The notes: generated by a model from the sequence alone, not told the origin. Positions 35,615 to 48,835 are shown, numbered from the stretch's first letter. The stretch: DNA of 64,000 nucleotides from Nymphaea colorata (GCF_008831285.2 NC_045146.1:14957289-15021288); one strand, 5' to 3'. Made by a program: numbers and translations.

Positions 35615-35650
<36 letters not shown>
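35615..35650 (+). repeat. (CT)18 microsatellite
   Basis: Uninterrupted CT dinucleotide run. Similar tracts occur at about 43397-43432, 43577-43601, 48839-48866 (followed by AT) and 51000-51032. Confidence 0.95.
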
Positions 35651-35653
<3 letters not shown>

Positions 35654-38373
35654 CACTGGCGATAGCACCTTTGGCTCCATCGTGCCAACTTTCTCGGGTT
35701 TTCTCTTCTATTATTGTTGTTGTTGTTTCATTTTTCATCTAGAAATAAAGATCCTTGTGTTCTTTTTCTCTTGCAACTTTACGGTTCCAAGACTAATCAG
35801 TTCCGGTTTCCAATGCATTAGGTGTTCCTGATTCGACCTTTTGCGTCAGGCCTTGTCAAATAAGAAAGAGATGCGGGGAAGAAAGTAAAAAAGACACGCC
35901 ATTAATAAAGAAGGCTTGTGTAACCCTGTTAAAAGGGCAAAGGTTCAGTAATATTGTCATCTAGCACGTGGAAATCACGAACACTGACATTTTTATGACA
36001 ATATCACTAAATTGGCGTGAGGATTTCAAGGGCAGGCGACACCAAAAGAAAGAAGCACTGCCCATTTCTTCTAACATCAGGAAGCTAGCTACTGTAAGAC
36101 TTTTCAAAAAAACCAACGCAATCCAGGAAACGCTGTAATATAAAAGCACGTATTCTTGCAAATATCACAAGTCCTACTCTGCATTTTAATTTGCAAGAAA
36201 ACCCCAGAAGAAAGTCAGATTAACGCTGTATTTTTTTCCGGAAAGATAGAAATGTGATTGTCGCAGAAACTGTGTTACTATCAATGGCAGTGACTGCAGA
36301 ACTTTCCATGGTGTTCTTTTGGGTGCAAAGAACAGAGAACCGCTCAAAAATTCCAGCTTTAGGTGTTCAAAAAGATGTTGGTTGGTGGTGCTACCCATCT
36401 CCTCCCCCTTCTTTGGCAGCTAATAAACTATTCTTTCTGAGTAATCACGATTCTGCTGAACCCATCTCCATGATGATTAATCTCAGACGCTCCCACGTGA
36501 AAGCAGCATTAATAAAATGGAAATATTAATGAATACGGCCACCCTAAAATCTAGGGCCGTGTCAGGAATTGGGGTTGATGATTCATCTGGTGAAATTATA
36601 ATCGTTATTGTTTTCTCTTTTTCGCTTCCACCGGACGAGGGAAAGGCCTTGGGAATATATAGACATTTATTTTATGCATGGCAGGCAGACCCTTCCCTTC
36701 GCTCTCCCCAACTGTTTGCAGGTCATCGTCAACAGAAGAAGGACGACTGCTGTGCAGGGCACGGGTTTCTTTCCATGACACTTTGAAGCCGAGTTTCAAG
36801 TTTTGTTTTTAAAGACGTAAATCCGTTTGTTCAAATTAAATCTCCATTGGCGTTTCAGATTTTGAACACAATATAAGCAGCGGATGTTTTCCCTTCGAAT
36901 GAAAGATTTCAAGCTGTTGTTGTTTCTGCAGCAATTTCAACTTTCTGCTGCGATTTGCCTCCCTTGTTCTCGCTTTCACTTTACTGAAATACAACTCTGC
37001 TGCATTTTGGTCTGCTGCACATATATAATTCGGTTTCTCTTTCAGTCTAATGAAGTAAATATTAGAAATAAGCTTTGATGGACCTACCTGACCTGACCAT
37101 GATCCCGCAGAGTTCAACCATGCATGTATCCGAGAACTAGGAAGCATGATCTGATTAGTGGTCGTCGCAAAGGACTAGTATGGAAGGGCGCTTGCAGCAG
37201 AACGGGCAACCAGCTCGTGGAAAAGTTCTTATTTGAACTTGTAAAGAGCTCGCTTGGCCGGACAGACAGGCAACAAATACGCGGTCTTTCATATGCATAG
37301 AATAAGCAGTTTCAGGCGATTATAAGAAGGAAATTCATTGGTTTCTGCTGCAAATTGAGCCATGAAATTGTATTTGAGATGTATGGTAATATTTCTAAAC
37401 AAGCAAACCTTAGGCTGGCTCCCAAGTACGTTGAGTTTAAACTCAGCTCGATTTGTCACCTCAGTCTATCCTCGAAACCATTGGCAGCAAAGTTAACAGC
37501 TCATTCAAATGGCTTCACAGTAACTTCTTTATGAATCCAACACATTATTCATCGATTTTATTGTAAGTTAATTTATGAATCGTCTGTAGCTGGAAACTTA
37601 GGCCTAAGGCACAGGAAAAACAATACGCGAAAAGCTTTGGGGCTTTTCGAGACTTGTTCAGACGGTCTATCGTCTATGGCAGCAGTCCGAGTAGGCGGGA
37701 TTAAGAGCCTGGCTACTTTTAACAGGTTCAGGTGGTGCCAAAAACTGGCTCTGCTTTGAGACAGAAACGAGGCAGAAGACAAGTTGCATCCCCCGCCTGA
37801 CAATGAGACTGACCATCAATGTCAGACCCGATCCATCAACGACGCAGCAGTGGCACGAAACACAAACCACCAACCAGTACGATCCAAAACTTTTGTGTTT
37901 TTACACAAGCTTTCTTCCGTATCCGAAAACGGGGAAAGAAAAACAACAGTAAAATGGCAGCAGATTCATTTAATTACAGCTCCCCAACAATCAATTTCAC
38001 AGAAAACGTTCATCCTGTGAAGATTAAAAGAAGCAACTAAAAACAACAGAAGCCATGCGATTTTTTTACTTCTTCCTTCTTAAGGAAAACTCAAATATTT
38101 TCATTGTGCTGTTCAAACACATGCAACTCCCAACAAGGACGTTCGACTGACACCTACTACATCAGCTAGAAACAGACAATTAAACTAGAATCGAAGTTTT
38201 TCTTTTTTTCAGTTGATTAATTATTAGTTTTTTTTTTTATGAGAAAAACCTAAACAGCCACCCCACGGAAAAGATCTAAAGGGAAAAAAAAGAAAAAAAA
38301 AAAAAAAGAGTGAGAAGCAGCACATTGACAAACTGGAGCTCGGCCGGGCCGGGTCGGGTCTGGGCGGCAGAGA

Positions 38374-40263
38374 TCAGCAGCACCTCCAGGCTGACGTGGC
38401 GACGAGCTCCCGGTGTTGCCAGCAGAGAAGGAGAGACGAATGGTGCTTCTCCACGTGGAAGCCCTTGACCTGGGTCCGCTTGACCAGGTAGTCGGCCTGC
38501 GTCTCGGTGAAGTTGCTGAAGGGGACCGGCGCGAACCCGGCGCGGCCGAAGAGGCTCCGCCAGGGGAGGAGCCTCTCCGGTGAGGCGGGGGTTGGGGAGG
38601 GGCGGCACCATCGGGCGGCGACGGAGCCGTTGATCCTCGGCTGCAGAAGGTAGCGCTCGATCCGGCGGGCAGACTCGGGGTCGATCCCAGCCGCGTCCAG
38701 CGAGTCCATGAGCGCGGCGTAGAACCCGACTGCCGCCTCGAACTGCCGGCGGAAGGAAGCCTCCCCGCGCTCGCACTCCGCATCGACGAAGACGGCTATG
38801 CGGGGGCCAAGGCGCTTGAGGAAGCGGAGGAAGCCAGAGACGGAGTCGGGGCGGGAGAGTTCCCGCTGGACGGCCGGCGAGAAGTTGACGGCGACGACCT
38901 CGCCGTCGCGGATGGCGAGGGCGTCGAGGCAGAGCGACTCGAAGCGGCGGAAGGTGACGGCATCGAAACGGAAGGGAACGCTCAGTTCCTGGGCGAAGTG
39001 GCAGAGGTTGTCGCGGGCGAGGCGGACCTCCATGGAGTCGGAAGGGACGATGGCAGTGACACGGAGGGAGGGAGGGGAGGGCCTGGGCTTGAGAGCGATC
39101 TCCTGCATGAAAGAGGCCCACTGGCCGCCGAGCCCGATGTCGAAGTCGACGATGTGGATCGAGTCGGCTCCGTCGAGGGCCTCCAGGAGGGCCTGGTTGG
39201 CGGTGAAGTTGGCGAATTGGGGGAGCGGGGAGACCTCGGAGAAGGACTTGTAGGCGTCGATCTTGTGGACGAGGTCGATGGGGGAGAGGAAGGAGGAATG
39301 GTGGTGGTGGCTGACGCCGGAAAGGGACAGGAGGAGGGCTTCCTTGAAGTAGAAGGCGGCCCGTTGGAGGGGCTTCCCGAAAGGGGAAAGGACTTGATTG
39401 AGCCGCGCCAATATCGCCTGCGCGAGAGCGAGGTTGCCACCCTCGACGAACCCGGCGGCCTCCACCAGCTGGTGGATGATGAGCTGCAGGCCGTCGGAGC
39501 CCGCCTTCGACGGCGGCGACCGGAAGAATTGAGCCGGCTGGGATGCGGGCTCCGCCTGGAATTGCATCTGCTTCAGGTAAAGGTCGTCCAGGGATGGGTT
39601 GTTGATGCCGGTGGGGTTTGTGGCGGAATCGTAAATAGCGGGAAGGACGCACGGGTAGGGGAGGATGGCGTCGGGGAGAAGGAAGGAATTAGGAGGGTGA
39701 GCGGTGAAAGGCATCTGGGAGTCGATGACGGCGTCCTCCTGAGCAGGCATCTGCGGGAACAGGAGCGGCTGAGGCGGGGCGGAGTCGTCCTTCTCGCTGA
39801 AGATCCACCGGATGAGCGACGGCTCCTGAGGAGGAGAAGACACCGCCATTAGCATCGAGTCCAAGTCCTCCATGGGAGGACCAATCTCCGACTGCGAAGG
39901 GTGGCCGAAATCCGGCGGGAGGCCGCCGGAGGGTTGCGCTGTCTCCCTTGCCCATGGCAGCTGGGTTTCGTCAGACAGGAGGTTGGAAACCGCCGCCACC
40001 GCCGCTAGACCGTCAGAGTCCCCGCACCCGCCGCTGACGCTGCCTGAAGCTGTGAGAGAGGGAGACAGAGTGGTGACCGAGGTGGTGGTGGTGTTGGACG
40101 GGCTCGGGCTCCTGCAGAGGTCTAGAACAGATGTGGGCTCGACGAAGAAAGAAGGAAACTTCAATTGGTTGAGCAAAGAAGCTGGTGGTTGTTGTTGGTG
40201 GTGGTGGTGGTGGTGGTGAATGGAGGTGGTGGTAGTGCTGGTGGTGGTTAGGCTAGATCTCAT
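38374..40263 (-). CDS. GRAS transcription regulator, HAM/SCL6-22-27 subfamily (miR171 target)
   Basis: A single intronless frame of 629 residues. The N-terminal half is low complexity: a Thr run, HHHHHHH near residue 17, Gln/Pro and Ser/Thr tracts, with conserved pockets LLNQLKFPSFFVEPTSVLDL and PSLIRWIFSEKD. The GRAS domain starts near residue 260 with LQLIIHQLVEAAGFVEGGN (leucine-heptad region I), then ILARLNQVLSPFGKPLQRAA, which holds the miR171 site. The VHIID block appears as IHIVDFDIGLGGQWASF (about residue 368), PFYRE/RVER-like blocks follow, and the SAW end is LLLCWQHRELVATSAWRCC. This matches HAIRY MERISTEM proteins, nuclear regulators that keep shoot meristem cells undifferentiated with WUSCHEL-family partners; in Arabidopsis they are cut by miR171. 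GC content is far above the surroundings, typical of such single-exon genes. No defects seen. Confidence 0.96.
   Translation of the reverse strand: MRSSLTTTSTTTTSIHHHHHHHQQQPPASLLNQLKFPSFFVEPTSVLDLCRSPSPSNTTTTSVTTLSPSLTASGSVSGGCGDSDGLAAVAAVSNLLSDETQLPWARETAQPSGGLPPDFGHPSQSEIGPPMEDLDSMLMAVSSPPQEPSLIRWIFSEKDDSAPPQPLLFPQMPAQEDAVIDSQMPFTAHPPNSFLLPDAILPYPCVLPAIYDSATNPTGINNPSLDDLYLKQMQFQAEPASQPAQFFRSPPSKAGSDGLQLIIHQLVEAAGFVEGGNLALAQAILARLNQVLSPFGKPLQRAAFYFKEALLLSLSGVSHHHHSSFLSPIDLVHKIDAYKSFSEVSPLPQFANFTANQALLEALDGADSIHIVDFDIGLGGQWASFMQEIALKPRPSPPSLRVTAIVPSDSMEVRLARDNLCHFAQELSVPFRFDAVTFRRFESLCLDALAIRDGEVVAVNFSPAVQRELSRPDSVSGFLRFLKRLGPRIAVFVDAECERGEASFRRQFEAAVGFYAALMDSLDAAGIDPESARRIERYLLQPRINGSVAARWCRPSPTPASPERLLPWRSLFGRAGFAPVPFSNFTETQADYLVKRTQVKGFHVEKHHSSLLLCWQHRELVATSAWRCC
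39395..39415 (-). promoter_or_regulatory. miR171 target site in GRAS mRNA
   Basis: The plus strand here equals the canonical 21-nt miR171 sequence (starting TGATTGAGCCGCG and ending CCAATATC) at every position, so the minus-strand mRNA is perfectly complementary. It encodes ILARLNQ of the first leucine-heptad region, the known site in SCL6/22/27-type genes, and predicts slicing at the middle of the site. Confidence 0.95.
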
Positions 40264-43200
40264 GGAGGGTGGAGGTTAGTAAGGGGGGAGTATTTTGGCG
40301 GATGTGGCCGGGATTTTAAAGACTAGAAGCGTGGGCATCCATTTACGGAGGAGGGGGGAGAGGTGGAAGAGAAAGAGGGAGCTCTTCTCTCTCTTCTGCC
40401 TTCGTCACGTCCTCCCTCCCTCTCCCTCTCTCTCTCTCTCTCTTACGGTGTCGCTCTCTTTCTTTCTTTCTCTTCTCTTATGCCGACGAGGATGATGATG
40501 ATGCTCTGCTATCCTGAGGATTCATTCATTCATCCATGACCATAGAATGAGTGAAGATGATGATGGTGGACATGCGAGACAGGAGGATGACCCTACCTGA
40601 CGCCTCCTGCCGTGTGTTTCTCTAGCTTGTACGAGAAGCCATTGCTTTTCCATCCGTGTTTCTTCTTTTTTACAGAGAAATATCTAATCCGGATTTCCAC
40701 GTTCTCCAAAAGCCTGCTCTTTATTTAATTTTTCTTAAATGGCCCACAACACGAGTCCATGAGATGAGCTCTGTGGCACTCTCCGGCATAGCATAGATCA
40801 ATATATTTTTTTTTTTACCTCCTAAAAATGCACCTTTTCGTCCCCATCTAATTTTGCACCCTCCTTTCTAAACGGCCCTACTGTATGCATCATCTTCTTT
40901 CACAAAATGACTGGCGGCAGGCAACAAGAAATGTATTCGCGGGAGCTTTACTGATTAATCATCAGAGAGTCGCTTTTCCATGTCTCAGTCTTTGTGGCGG
41001 TGCCGGTGCCGGTGCCGGTGAAGAAGAACCCTCGCCAATTTAATGTAGTTGGTTAAGACATGAAATGGAAGCAGATGCAGCAATCATGTGAGTGGTCAGC
41101 GTCAAGATTGTCATCATTGGGCAGCCATCGGCAATCATATGCTCGTGGAAGCTTTTGGTACAGCCGGGTTGGGCATTACATGCAGGCAGGCGAAGGGCCT
41201 AAGGAGATAGATGACTGCTTTTACCCCCAACAAAATATTTCATTTTCCAAATGCGAGAAATACTATTCAGGCAGGACGAATTTTTCTTTCAAAAAAACAA
41301 AAAAAAACGGCAGAATAGGGGTCAAAGCAAGAAATCCAAATTCTTTCATCATCTCCATGCGGTCGGTCAAAGATTAGGACGGAATATTCCAAGGCATGCT
41401 CCCAATTAAGCTGACATGTTCCCTAACATCTCCCCAAACTCCATTTCCCTTACAGTTTTAGTTTTCAGCTTTAAAGGGTCGTCGTCCCAATTCTTTCTAG
41501 GGCACCAAGGAGTGAAACAAACACTAATAAGAGACTCCACTCTACCCAGCGTCTATGTATGGTGCCTTGCTATATATCACTCAAGCAACAACAACTCCGG
41601 GTCCGCTCAATCTCAATGCTAAACCTGGCTAAAGACTAAAAGCATGAGCTGCCCAATTTGAGCGTTGTTGTACGTAAGTGGGCCATGTCTTTAGCCCGCT
41701 TTAGCCAGGCAACACTCTGCCCATGGCTAGGTTTGGCATATAGTGCGCGCCTCTATACCATTTAAAAACAGAAGTTCTTCCGCTTCACATGCACTTAAAT
41801 AATTTGGCTTAGACTTCTCTTGAGTGTCAAGAGCTGGGCTCCATCACACTCTAGATGTTGAGCTCTCCAAATCATGCTCCTCTTAGGTCGTCTTGAACTC
41901 GAGTTATCTTCAGATGTTACTAGTTTTCTTTTGTCACGAAAACAATTCCAACTTCGTCTTATGCAACGAGAGTGAAGACATTCGTACATTCATATGAACG
42001 AAAGTATGTTGAGGGAGGATCCTCTTTAATGAAGCTACCACAGCCCGTGTTCAGACCAAGTGGACTTGGGGATTCGAACTCGGGCAGTTGGACCGACCCA
42101 CTTAAGGCTGCAACCGAACCAGACTGCACGCCAAGGACGGAACAGACAATTCGGCAGATACAATTATTGACGGAGAAGAAGAGGCCACGCCCTCCTAAAA
42201 TGACAATTCTGACCCCTTCTTTTTCACGTTAGATTGCATGACAAAACGACTCATCTTTCCAGTCCTTTCAGTGAAAGAGAGAAACAAAATCGTCATTGTG
42301 GCCTGCGAATGCGGTCAAAGCGGGAAAAAGCCATCTCGGTCAAACAAGGAACTCAGAAGCAGAAAAGTACGCGAAAGCTTTTTCCTTTTTTTTTTTTTTG
42401 TTTTTGGAAGACCATCTCGCGAGCAAGAGCCGGAAAATGCAAACGGGCACAGAGAGAGAGTACGAACTTGTTTTTGTGGGTTTTAGAAGAAGCAAAACAA
42501 CGCACCTCGTTCGCCTAATTCTTGTTTTTTCCTCTGGAATGGAACGATCTCTAAAGGCCACCGAGTCGTCGCAGGCCGAGCCCACCTGGGTTCAGACCGC
42601 CTCGCCGGCGGCAAGGACGAGGCGGTCAGTCTCACTCCCTCCTGCTTTTTTGCGAAGACAGGTGCTGCAGGGCTTGCGTCATCGTCACGGGCGAGGGACG
42701 GACGAAGACCTGGAATAAATGTTTGGCCCTATTTAAATAATTATTTCTTTTTTGCAAGGGGTGGGGCCTAGCCAAGAGGATGCTCCTCCAAAAAAAAAGT
42801 CGAGATTAGATCTCCTATTATGACGGGCGACCCATCGGGACCATTGGTTCCATATTGACCTCGTTAGATAGGCATTATTTAAAATAGTTATGAGCAGCAC
42901 ATAATTTCGTGTTCCCCATTGACGTTTGATCAAGAAGCGATCGATCGAAACGGAGAAGAAGAACATGCACGATTTGCTTTTGCTTTCGCTTGGCAAGGTC
43001 AAAATGAGGCGACCGATCCGATCCTGCCTAAATCGGTGGATCTCGTGCCCAAATCTCCGGCCGATCAAGTGGGGAGCGTAATTAGCAAGAGTTCCGTGTC
43101 TTAGTGTTACAAGTTAGAAATGGATGATCGGCAAGTTGGTGACTTTATCTTTGAGATGGTCAAGTTTCAGAGAGTGGTCCTCGACTCTGGATATGAAAGG

Positions 43201-43393
43201 CAGGGTGTGGAGAGATCTAGAGGGAGATGGAGAGTCGTCGCTGGCAAAGGTGGAAGAGGAGAGGGAAAAGTGAAGGTGACGAGTACAAGAATCGTGGGAG
43301 CACCCATTTCATTTTCACAAAGGAATTGGAGTGACATATCCATGGAATCCTCGCCCTCCATGTTATTCAGAGCCGCCCCCTCATATAGACTCC

Positions 43394-43435
<42 letters not shown>

Positions 43436-45737
43436 TGAGAGATACACCTGAGCCTGCGCCTTTTACGTAGGAAGGTCTCACCCCTTCCTTTATGAGTGGG
43501 TGATCATGGCTATCTTTTGGTCGGAAATTGGAATATGACAACCGCTTTTGTCATTCACAAGCCTTCTCCTTCCAGCTCTCTCTCTCTCTCTCTCTCTCTC
43601 TAGATATATAAATATATATACAGTATACACACATCTGTTTGTGTGGCTGTGTGCGTGCGCACACACGGCGGCCAGTTGCACGCAACTTGCGAGAGTAACT
43701 ATTTGCAGATACTTTCCTTAGCGTTGCTGTACTTCTCTAAACCCTAAAATTTGATGTGACATGCACATGTATGCGTGTCTTCCAGTGTGGTTGTACATAA
43801 TCCGCTGCACCAGCGCACACGCACAAGATTCAGCAGCAAAGCTAGTCCAATTGTGTGGTGTATTGTATCTCCCTCTCTCTCTCTCTAAAACACGCACAGT
43901 TTGTTGTTTCACACGGGCTGCTTATATATGTATTCCCACAGTTTGTCAACTGCCATTTACTAGAACTTGTTTCTCAGCAACAAAATCATCTCTTCCGCCT
44001 GCGATTCTCGATCAAGCAGCCGACCGAACGACTGGTTTCTTAAAGAAAACTGTCGCTTCTGTCATAATTCTAGATGCCCAAACACTTGTTTCTGTTATTT
44101 AACTCATCCACAGTCTTATCAACTCGTAAGAGTATGGAACATCTGCAAGTTAGTTGATCAAAATTTTTCGATTTTTCTTCACAAAATCTTGACTGTACAG
44201 ATGCAATACATGGATCAAAGTTTGGAAATGGATAATAAACTAGTACCTTCTGATCTCTGCATATAATTATTTAATTTTATGAAGGTCGAACGTTCAGTGG
44301 TACATCTAGAATATTTGAAGCTTTGTAGTTATAAAATCTTCTGAGATACACAAACGAAAAATGATCCAAACAAGAAATTTAGGTTTCTATTTATGTTAAC
44401 CACAAGCAAGTGGTTCAACTTTTGAAAAGCGATCGACCTGAAAGATTGATTTCTGAAATAAATTGAACCAGATCCCTTCCCGCATACTAAAGTGCATGTA
44501 TCCTCTGAGAGAGAATAAATTATGATTACAGAACAAGGTTCGCGCTTTGCTTATATCTGGAAAACGTACTTCATGATTAGGTAGCTGCGTGTTGCATTCC
44601 AAGGCCCATCATCATCTTCATTTTCTTACGTTTTGATGCAGCAGGCGTACTCAAATCTCAAAAAAAAGCCGAATCCATGGGCGCTCATGGAGAGTTTTGT
44701 GTTTGAAACTGCTGTTTAGATCTTTATCTGTATTTAAAATCCAAATTACATGTATTTGGATCCAATGATCCAAATCTTGTTCAGATGGCTCCATATCCAA
44801 GGTCCATCCCTGCCTTTATATAATGACGTTGAAGTGTGAGATCAAGCTTTATTATCTTTTCTTGTTATTTAAAGTGGATTTTTAGTTCCTTGCAACTTTT
44901 GTGGTTTAGTGGTTCAAATCTGCAAGATTCGGCTCCTAATCTCTGCGTCACATTTCCACTTAGTAGATAGTGTTGTCCTGCTCAAAACGAATTGTCCATT
45001 ACATTTTGCAAATGAAGCACACCTATTGTTAAAAAGCTAAGAAATTGAATTTACATCCTTCAATTTTCTTATGTCCAAAAAAATGAAGCACAAATTAACA
45101 TCATCTGACCATCGGCTTTTGAAATGCGCATTATAAATATGAGATGTAATGAATAAACTCGATCAGACTATATATTTTTGCTTGTACCGCATATCCACGA
45201 GTGATTGTTTCCCTCCAAATAGGAACTTGTCTTTATTCTTCCTAAACTGGCAAATTTAATTGAGCTTAAGTTGAATTAGTATCACTCACTTTTAGAAGCA
45301 AATGAAGGAGAGCAGATTGATCTTCTCATCGCTTTGTCCTTAGGGTAAAGGATAGACGCCACGCAAATACATGAGCACCAGGATAATAAGTAGTATGGGA
45401 CTCAAGCCCATTCGACTATTAATGTATTTAATTGAAACTTTTAAATGTAGGCAGATTATTTCAAAAACATTTTCATACCTTAAGTACAACAATCTTTCCA
45501 TTCCCATACCCACTGTCACTATACATATTAAATTTTGTTGTGATAGAACCCAATTGCACCACTTTTAATTATTTTTCTGGCATACTCAAGTCCTTGTTCT
45601 TGTATTTTAACATATCTAAAGACTTTCTTACTATCGATGGGGTACTTGCTTATGACGATGACCTTTTTCCTGTTAGATTGGACTCTGTAACGACAAATTA
45701 TTCATTCAAAATTTGTTCTTGACACGAAAAAACAACA

Positions 45738-45900
45738 CGGTGGGGCTTAGTCGCACTCCTGGTAGCATAAACCCCCGTGGCTACTACTTGCACCAAGGCC
45801 TACGGGTTTGAGTAGAAGGTGGCTCTCATGGGATTCGAAGTGCTTTTACTGCAGCCCAAGCCCAACCTTTAGGAGAACACCACTTGGGGCTAGCTAATGG
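45738..45900 (-). mobile_element. Putative tRNA-derived SINE
   Basis: On the minus strand, from about 45895, GGGGCTAGCCCCAAGTGGTG resembles a pol III A box. About 50 bases on, CTTCGAATCCCATG resembles a B box (GGTTCGAATCC type). The body ends near 45738 in AGCCCCACCGTGTTG and then a T-rich tail. No flanking duplication was confirmed and the 5' border is uncertain. Confidence 0.4.
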
Positions 45901-46563
45901 TTAATTCAGAGTTGTTCTTCCATTTGAAGAGCGATCGTGAAACTATTGGTAGGTAGCTCATGATAATAACAATGGTGGTAAAGTCAATTCTCAAGAAGGT
46001 GGGTGTTATGGTTGGAATGACGGCTGTATTTGTTTTGAACTCTTATGACATTAATTCTTTGTGTTTTGTGCTGCAAAAGGAGGGGTATCGATATGCAAGT
46101 TGAAGCATACCAAAAATGTCATCATAAGGCACCATAAAACAATTCTGGACTGTGACGGGATTTCCGCCTTCACTCATGCTGTGAGAATGGCCTCCCGCTT
46201 ATCCGAACAATGATAGCAAGTCAAAACAGCATCAAAAAGAAAAAAAAAAAAAGAAAAAAGGATACTTCAGAAATGAGATTTGATGCACGCAATAGCCTCC
46301 CCCCTCCTCTTCTTTCCCAATCAACAAGGAAAGAGTGACAAATGTCCAATGCATTGCCACTATGTGTGTTCTATTAGAGGCTAGTATGTGCATCTTTAAT
46401 ACCTTAATTTGTTGTGCCTTCAGAAAACAATGGAATATTGACCTTTTTTGCACCATTCTTCTCAGATATAGGGGACAACAGGTAGTTAAATATTTATGGT
46501 ATCATTGTCCATTCAAAGCACCTACTCAACATTGAAGTTTGGTAGCAGTTTTAGAATCCCTTT

Positions 46564-46723
46564 GGGGCTGTTTGGCATTGAGAACCGCATGTAAGAGTTT
46601 TACAAATCCCCATAAATTTGGGGTAGATTTATATAACACTTATTCAAGTGTTTTATGAATCTATTCCAAATTTGTGGCAGACTCACGAAACCCTCACAAG
46701 GTGTTCCTAATGTCAAATGGCTT
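46564..46723. mobile_element. MITE with GGGGCTGTTTGGCATT ends
   Basis: The left end GGCTGTTTGGCATTGAGAAC pairs with the right end read in reverse, AGCCATTTGACATTAGGAAC (about 15 of 20 identical). The AT-rich interior has CAAGTGTTTTATGAATC-type motifs shared with the element at 54087. No target duplication is visible. Confidence 0.55.
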
Positions 46724-47025
46724 CTTAGAATGACTAGCCCTAATTCCCAAGTTAATTATCTTACAGTTGCTAATTATGTGAGCTTGTTTCAACATACTCG
46801 CGATCACTCAGGCATCTTCAACTATTTAATTGGATCATTTGATGAAGGATACACGGATTTTGGAGTGCGAACAGTTGTTTCTCATCAAAAGATTGTTACG
46901 CCTGTTGTTTGAGATGGATATTTCTACTAGATTTTGCACTTTGAGAGCAGATGTGAACGGAAAATAATTTTTTTTTAAAAAAAAAGTCAGCAAAGTCAAG
47001 GGAGGAAGAAGGAAAAAGAGACAAG

Positions 47026-47075
47026 AAATATACGTGGTTCGGCCCAAAAGGCTACACCCACGAGGAATTAAAAGA
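47026..47075 (+). repeat. LTR-type motif remnant
   Basis: ATACGTGGTTCGGCCCAAAA followed by GGCTACACCCACGAGG, the same signature as at about 21027 and 22527. No retrotransposon coding sequence is nearby. Confidence 0.45.
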
Positions 47076-48835
47076 TCACGCTCCATTTTTTTTCCGTTTC
47101 AATTCAACATATTTATATATATATTCAGAACCTTAATCTTACAAAATAAATCTACGACATTGAAATCATTCTCAAGGAACGGGTGGAAGACACTATGTAT
47201 AAGGGAAAAAGCTATGTTTACTTTTTCCTTTTGTTGTATCCTCTCATTAAAGTTGAAGGGCGCATCGACTAGGTTTGCAAAAAAAAAAATAAAGGAACTG
47301 AGAATTATAGATTCATAAAAAAAATTACAGGATCTTCGAATTATTGATTCATCAAAATGATAGATGAAAATTTTATCGTCACTAGACTTTGCCTTGGGGC
47401 AGAAAATTGCGGCAATACGCAACGCCAGCTTGATAAATAGCGGCAATATCATGTGAAATGCAAATAAAAAATGGAAACAAGGGTGAAGAGTTGTGTAGGA
47501 AAGGCTTTTGATAGCTATTGACACCTCTGCAGTATATATTATTGTCCTTTCCGACATCCTTTAGGTGTGGAACCCCCTGTGGATGATCAATGGGCCTCTG
47601 TTACAAAATTCGTGAACAAAGACATTCTTAAGCATCAATTATTAAACTATTAAGGGAACAGATGCGAGCACAATGCCCGTGATGAATTTTGACTCAATCG
47701 ACGCTCCTCAACGATGTTTTGCAATGTTCTGCCGCTAACTGTGTGACAACAAGACCAGCACATTGATAATTAAATGGAAAATTATTTGGTCTGCTAGTTC
47801 TAATCACTGCAGTCCTTTTAGAAGTCTATGATATATGAATCACTCTTAGGAGTCAAGGATCAAATCTTGGGATTTACAGCAAGCTTCATCATATAACAAT
47901 TCAACCAACACTCATCGTGCATAATGAGATGACCCAAAAATAAGTAGAGGGTGGTGCGTGTTGGGTTCAAATCAAACACCCTGCTCATGTATTCGACCCT
48001 CACAGAGTCACAGGCCACCACTTCATGCATTGAAGAAGATAAGTTTTTGAAAAAAAGAATGGGATTGCTTTCTTCCTACCTTGTGAAGCTTATGGGTCTG
48101 ATATCCTCACAGAGAAGAAATCCTCCCCAACTTTCCTGGCAGCAAAAGGTGGACCACCATTGATACCTGGATCATTCACTTTAGAAAATGGTTTCTCCAG
48201 TATGAAAAGACAATGAATGAACAATATATACAGTGAAAGAAAATCAAATGTTGACCTTTTTCACTGTAGTGTATGTCCTGGCCTTGTAAATGCATACGCA
48301 GGTCAAAGTGGTCCGCTCTAGCCGCAGTGAATCCCCAATTCCTTCCCCTTGATCCCTCCCTGCGATGATTTTTCATCCACAGAGGCCTTGAACCTCATGT
48401 CATGATCGCCATCAAGGACTGTGTGGCCAATATTTAGCAAAGGCAGAGAACATTCCAGCATCGTAGAAAGGCACATGAGTTTGCCTGGTAGACCCATTAC
48501 TCACCACATTTCAGAGTTGCAGTAGCCCAATAGTCCCCCACAGCATGCACCCATTATCTGATTATACAGGCCACATGCAGGATCATGGCTGGTGTGACCA
48601 ATGATGAACAAGTTGCAGGGACACAAACGCCGATGCGTCTCCATCACCAAATATATGCATGTCAACGGAGTTCACAACCAAATCAGCTCAGTTTGAGGGG
48701 ACGCTGACTGCCTCCACTTGAAGAGCTCTGTGATTACTCAACTAGGGTGGGTGCTTGGGTGATACAATTTGTGCAACTTGATTTGAGCTGTCTTAACAAC
48801 TTGATTTCTTTTATGCTGCCCAGCTTGGGACCATA

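Larger units (their letters stand above)
27400..38373. other. Gene-poor spacer, about 11 kb
   Basis: No frame carries a domain I recognise. The largest (29324-29818, minus, 164 residues) overlaps a MITE-like repeat at its 3' end and is unassigned. Features of note are that MITE relative (29200-29456), a TIR-family end near 30055-30215, the AT repeat at 33042-33099 and the CT repeat at 35615-35650. The 38.0-38.37 kb end is likely GRAS gene 3' UTR, with an A-rich tract at 38283-38308. Confidence 0.5.

Noticed and set aside
38276..39652. 458-residue minus-strand open frame and long plus-strand frames (for example 38998-39852)
   Set aside because: They lie in other frames of the GC-rich GRAS gene, are Pro/Arg or Gly/Glu-biased and carry no domain; the GRAS frame explains the region.
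42010..42110. tRNA-like AGTTCGAATCCCC motif on the minus strand
   Set aside because: No acceptor stem, D arm or anticodon arm can be drawn around it.
43120..43470. 116-residue plus-strand frame
   Set aside because: Ends in a CT-repeat-encoded Ser/Leu run, overlaps an antisense frame and has no domain.
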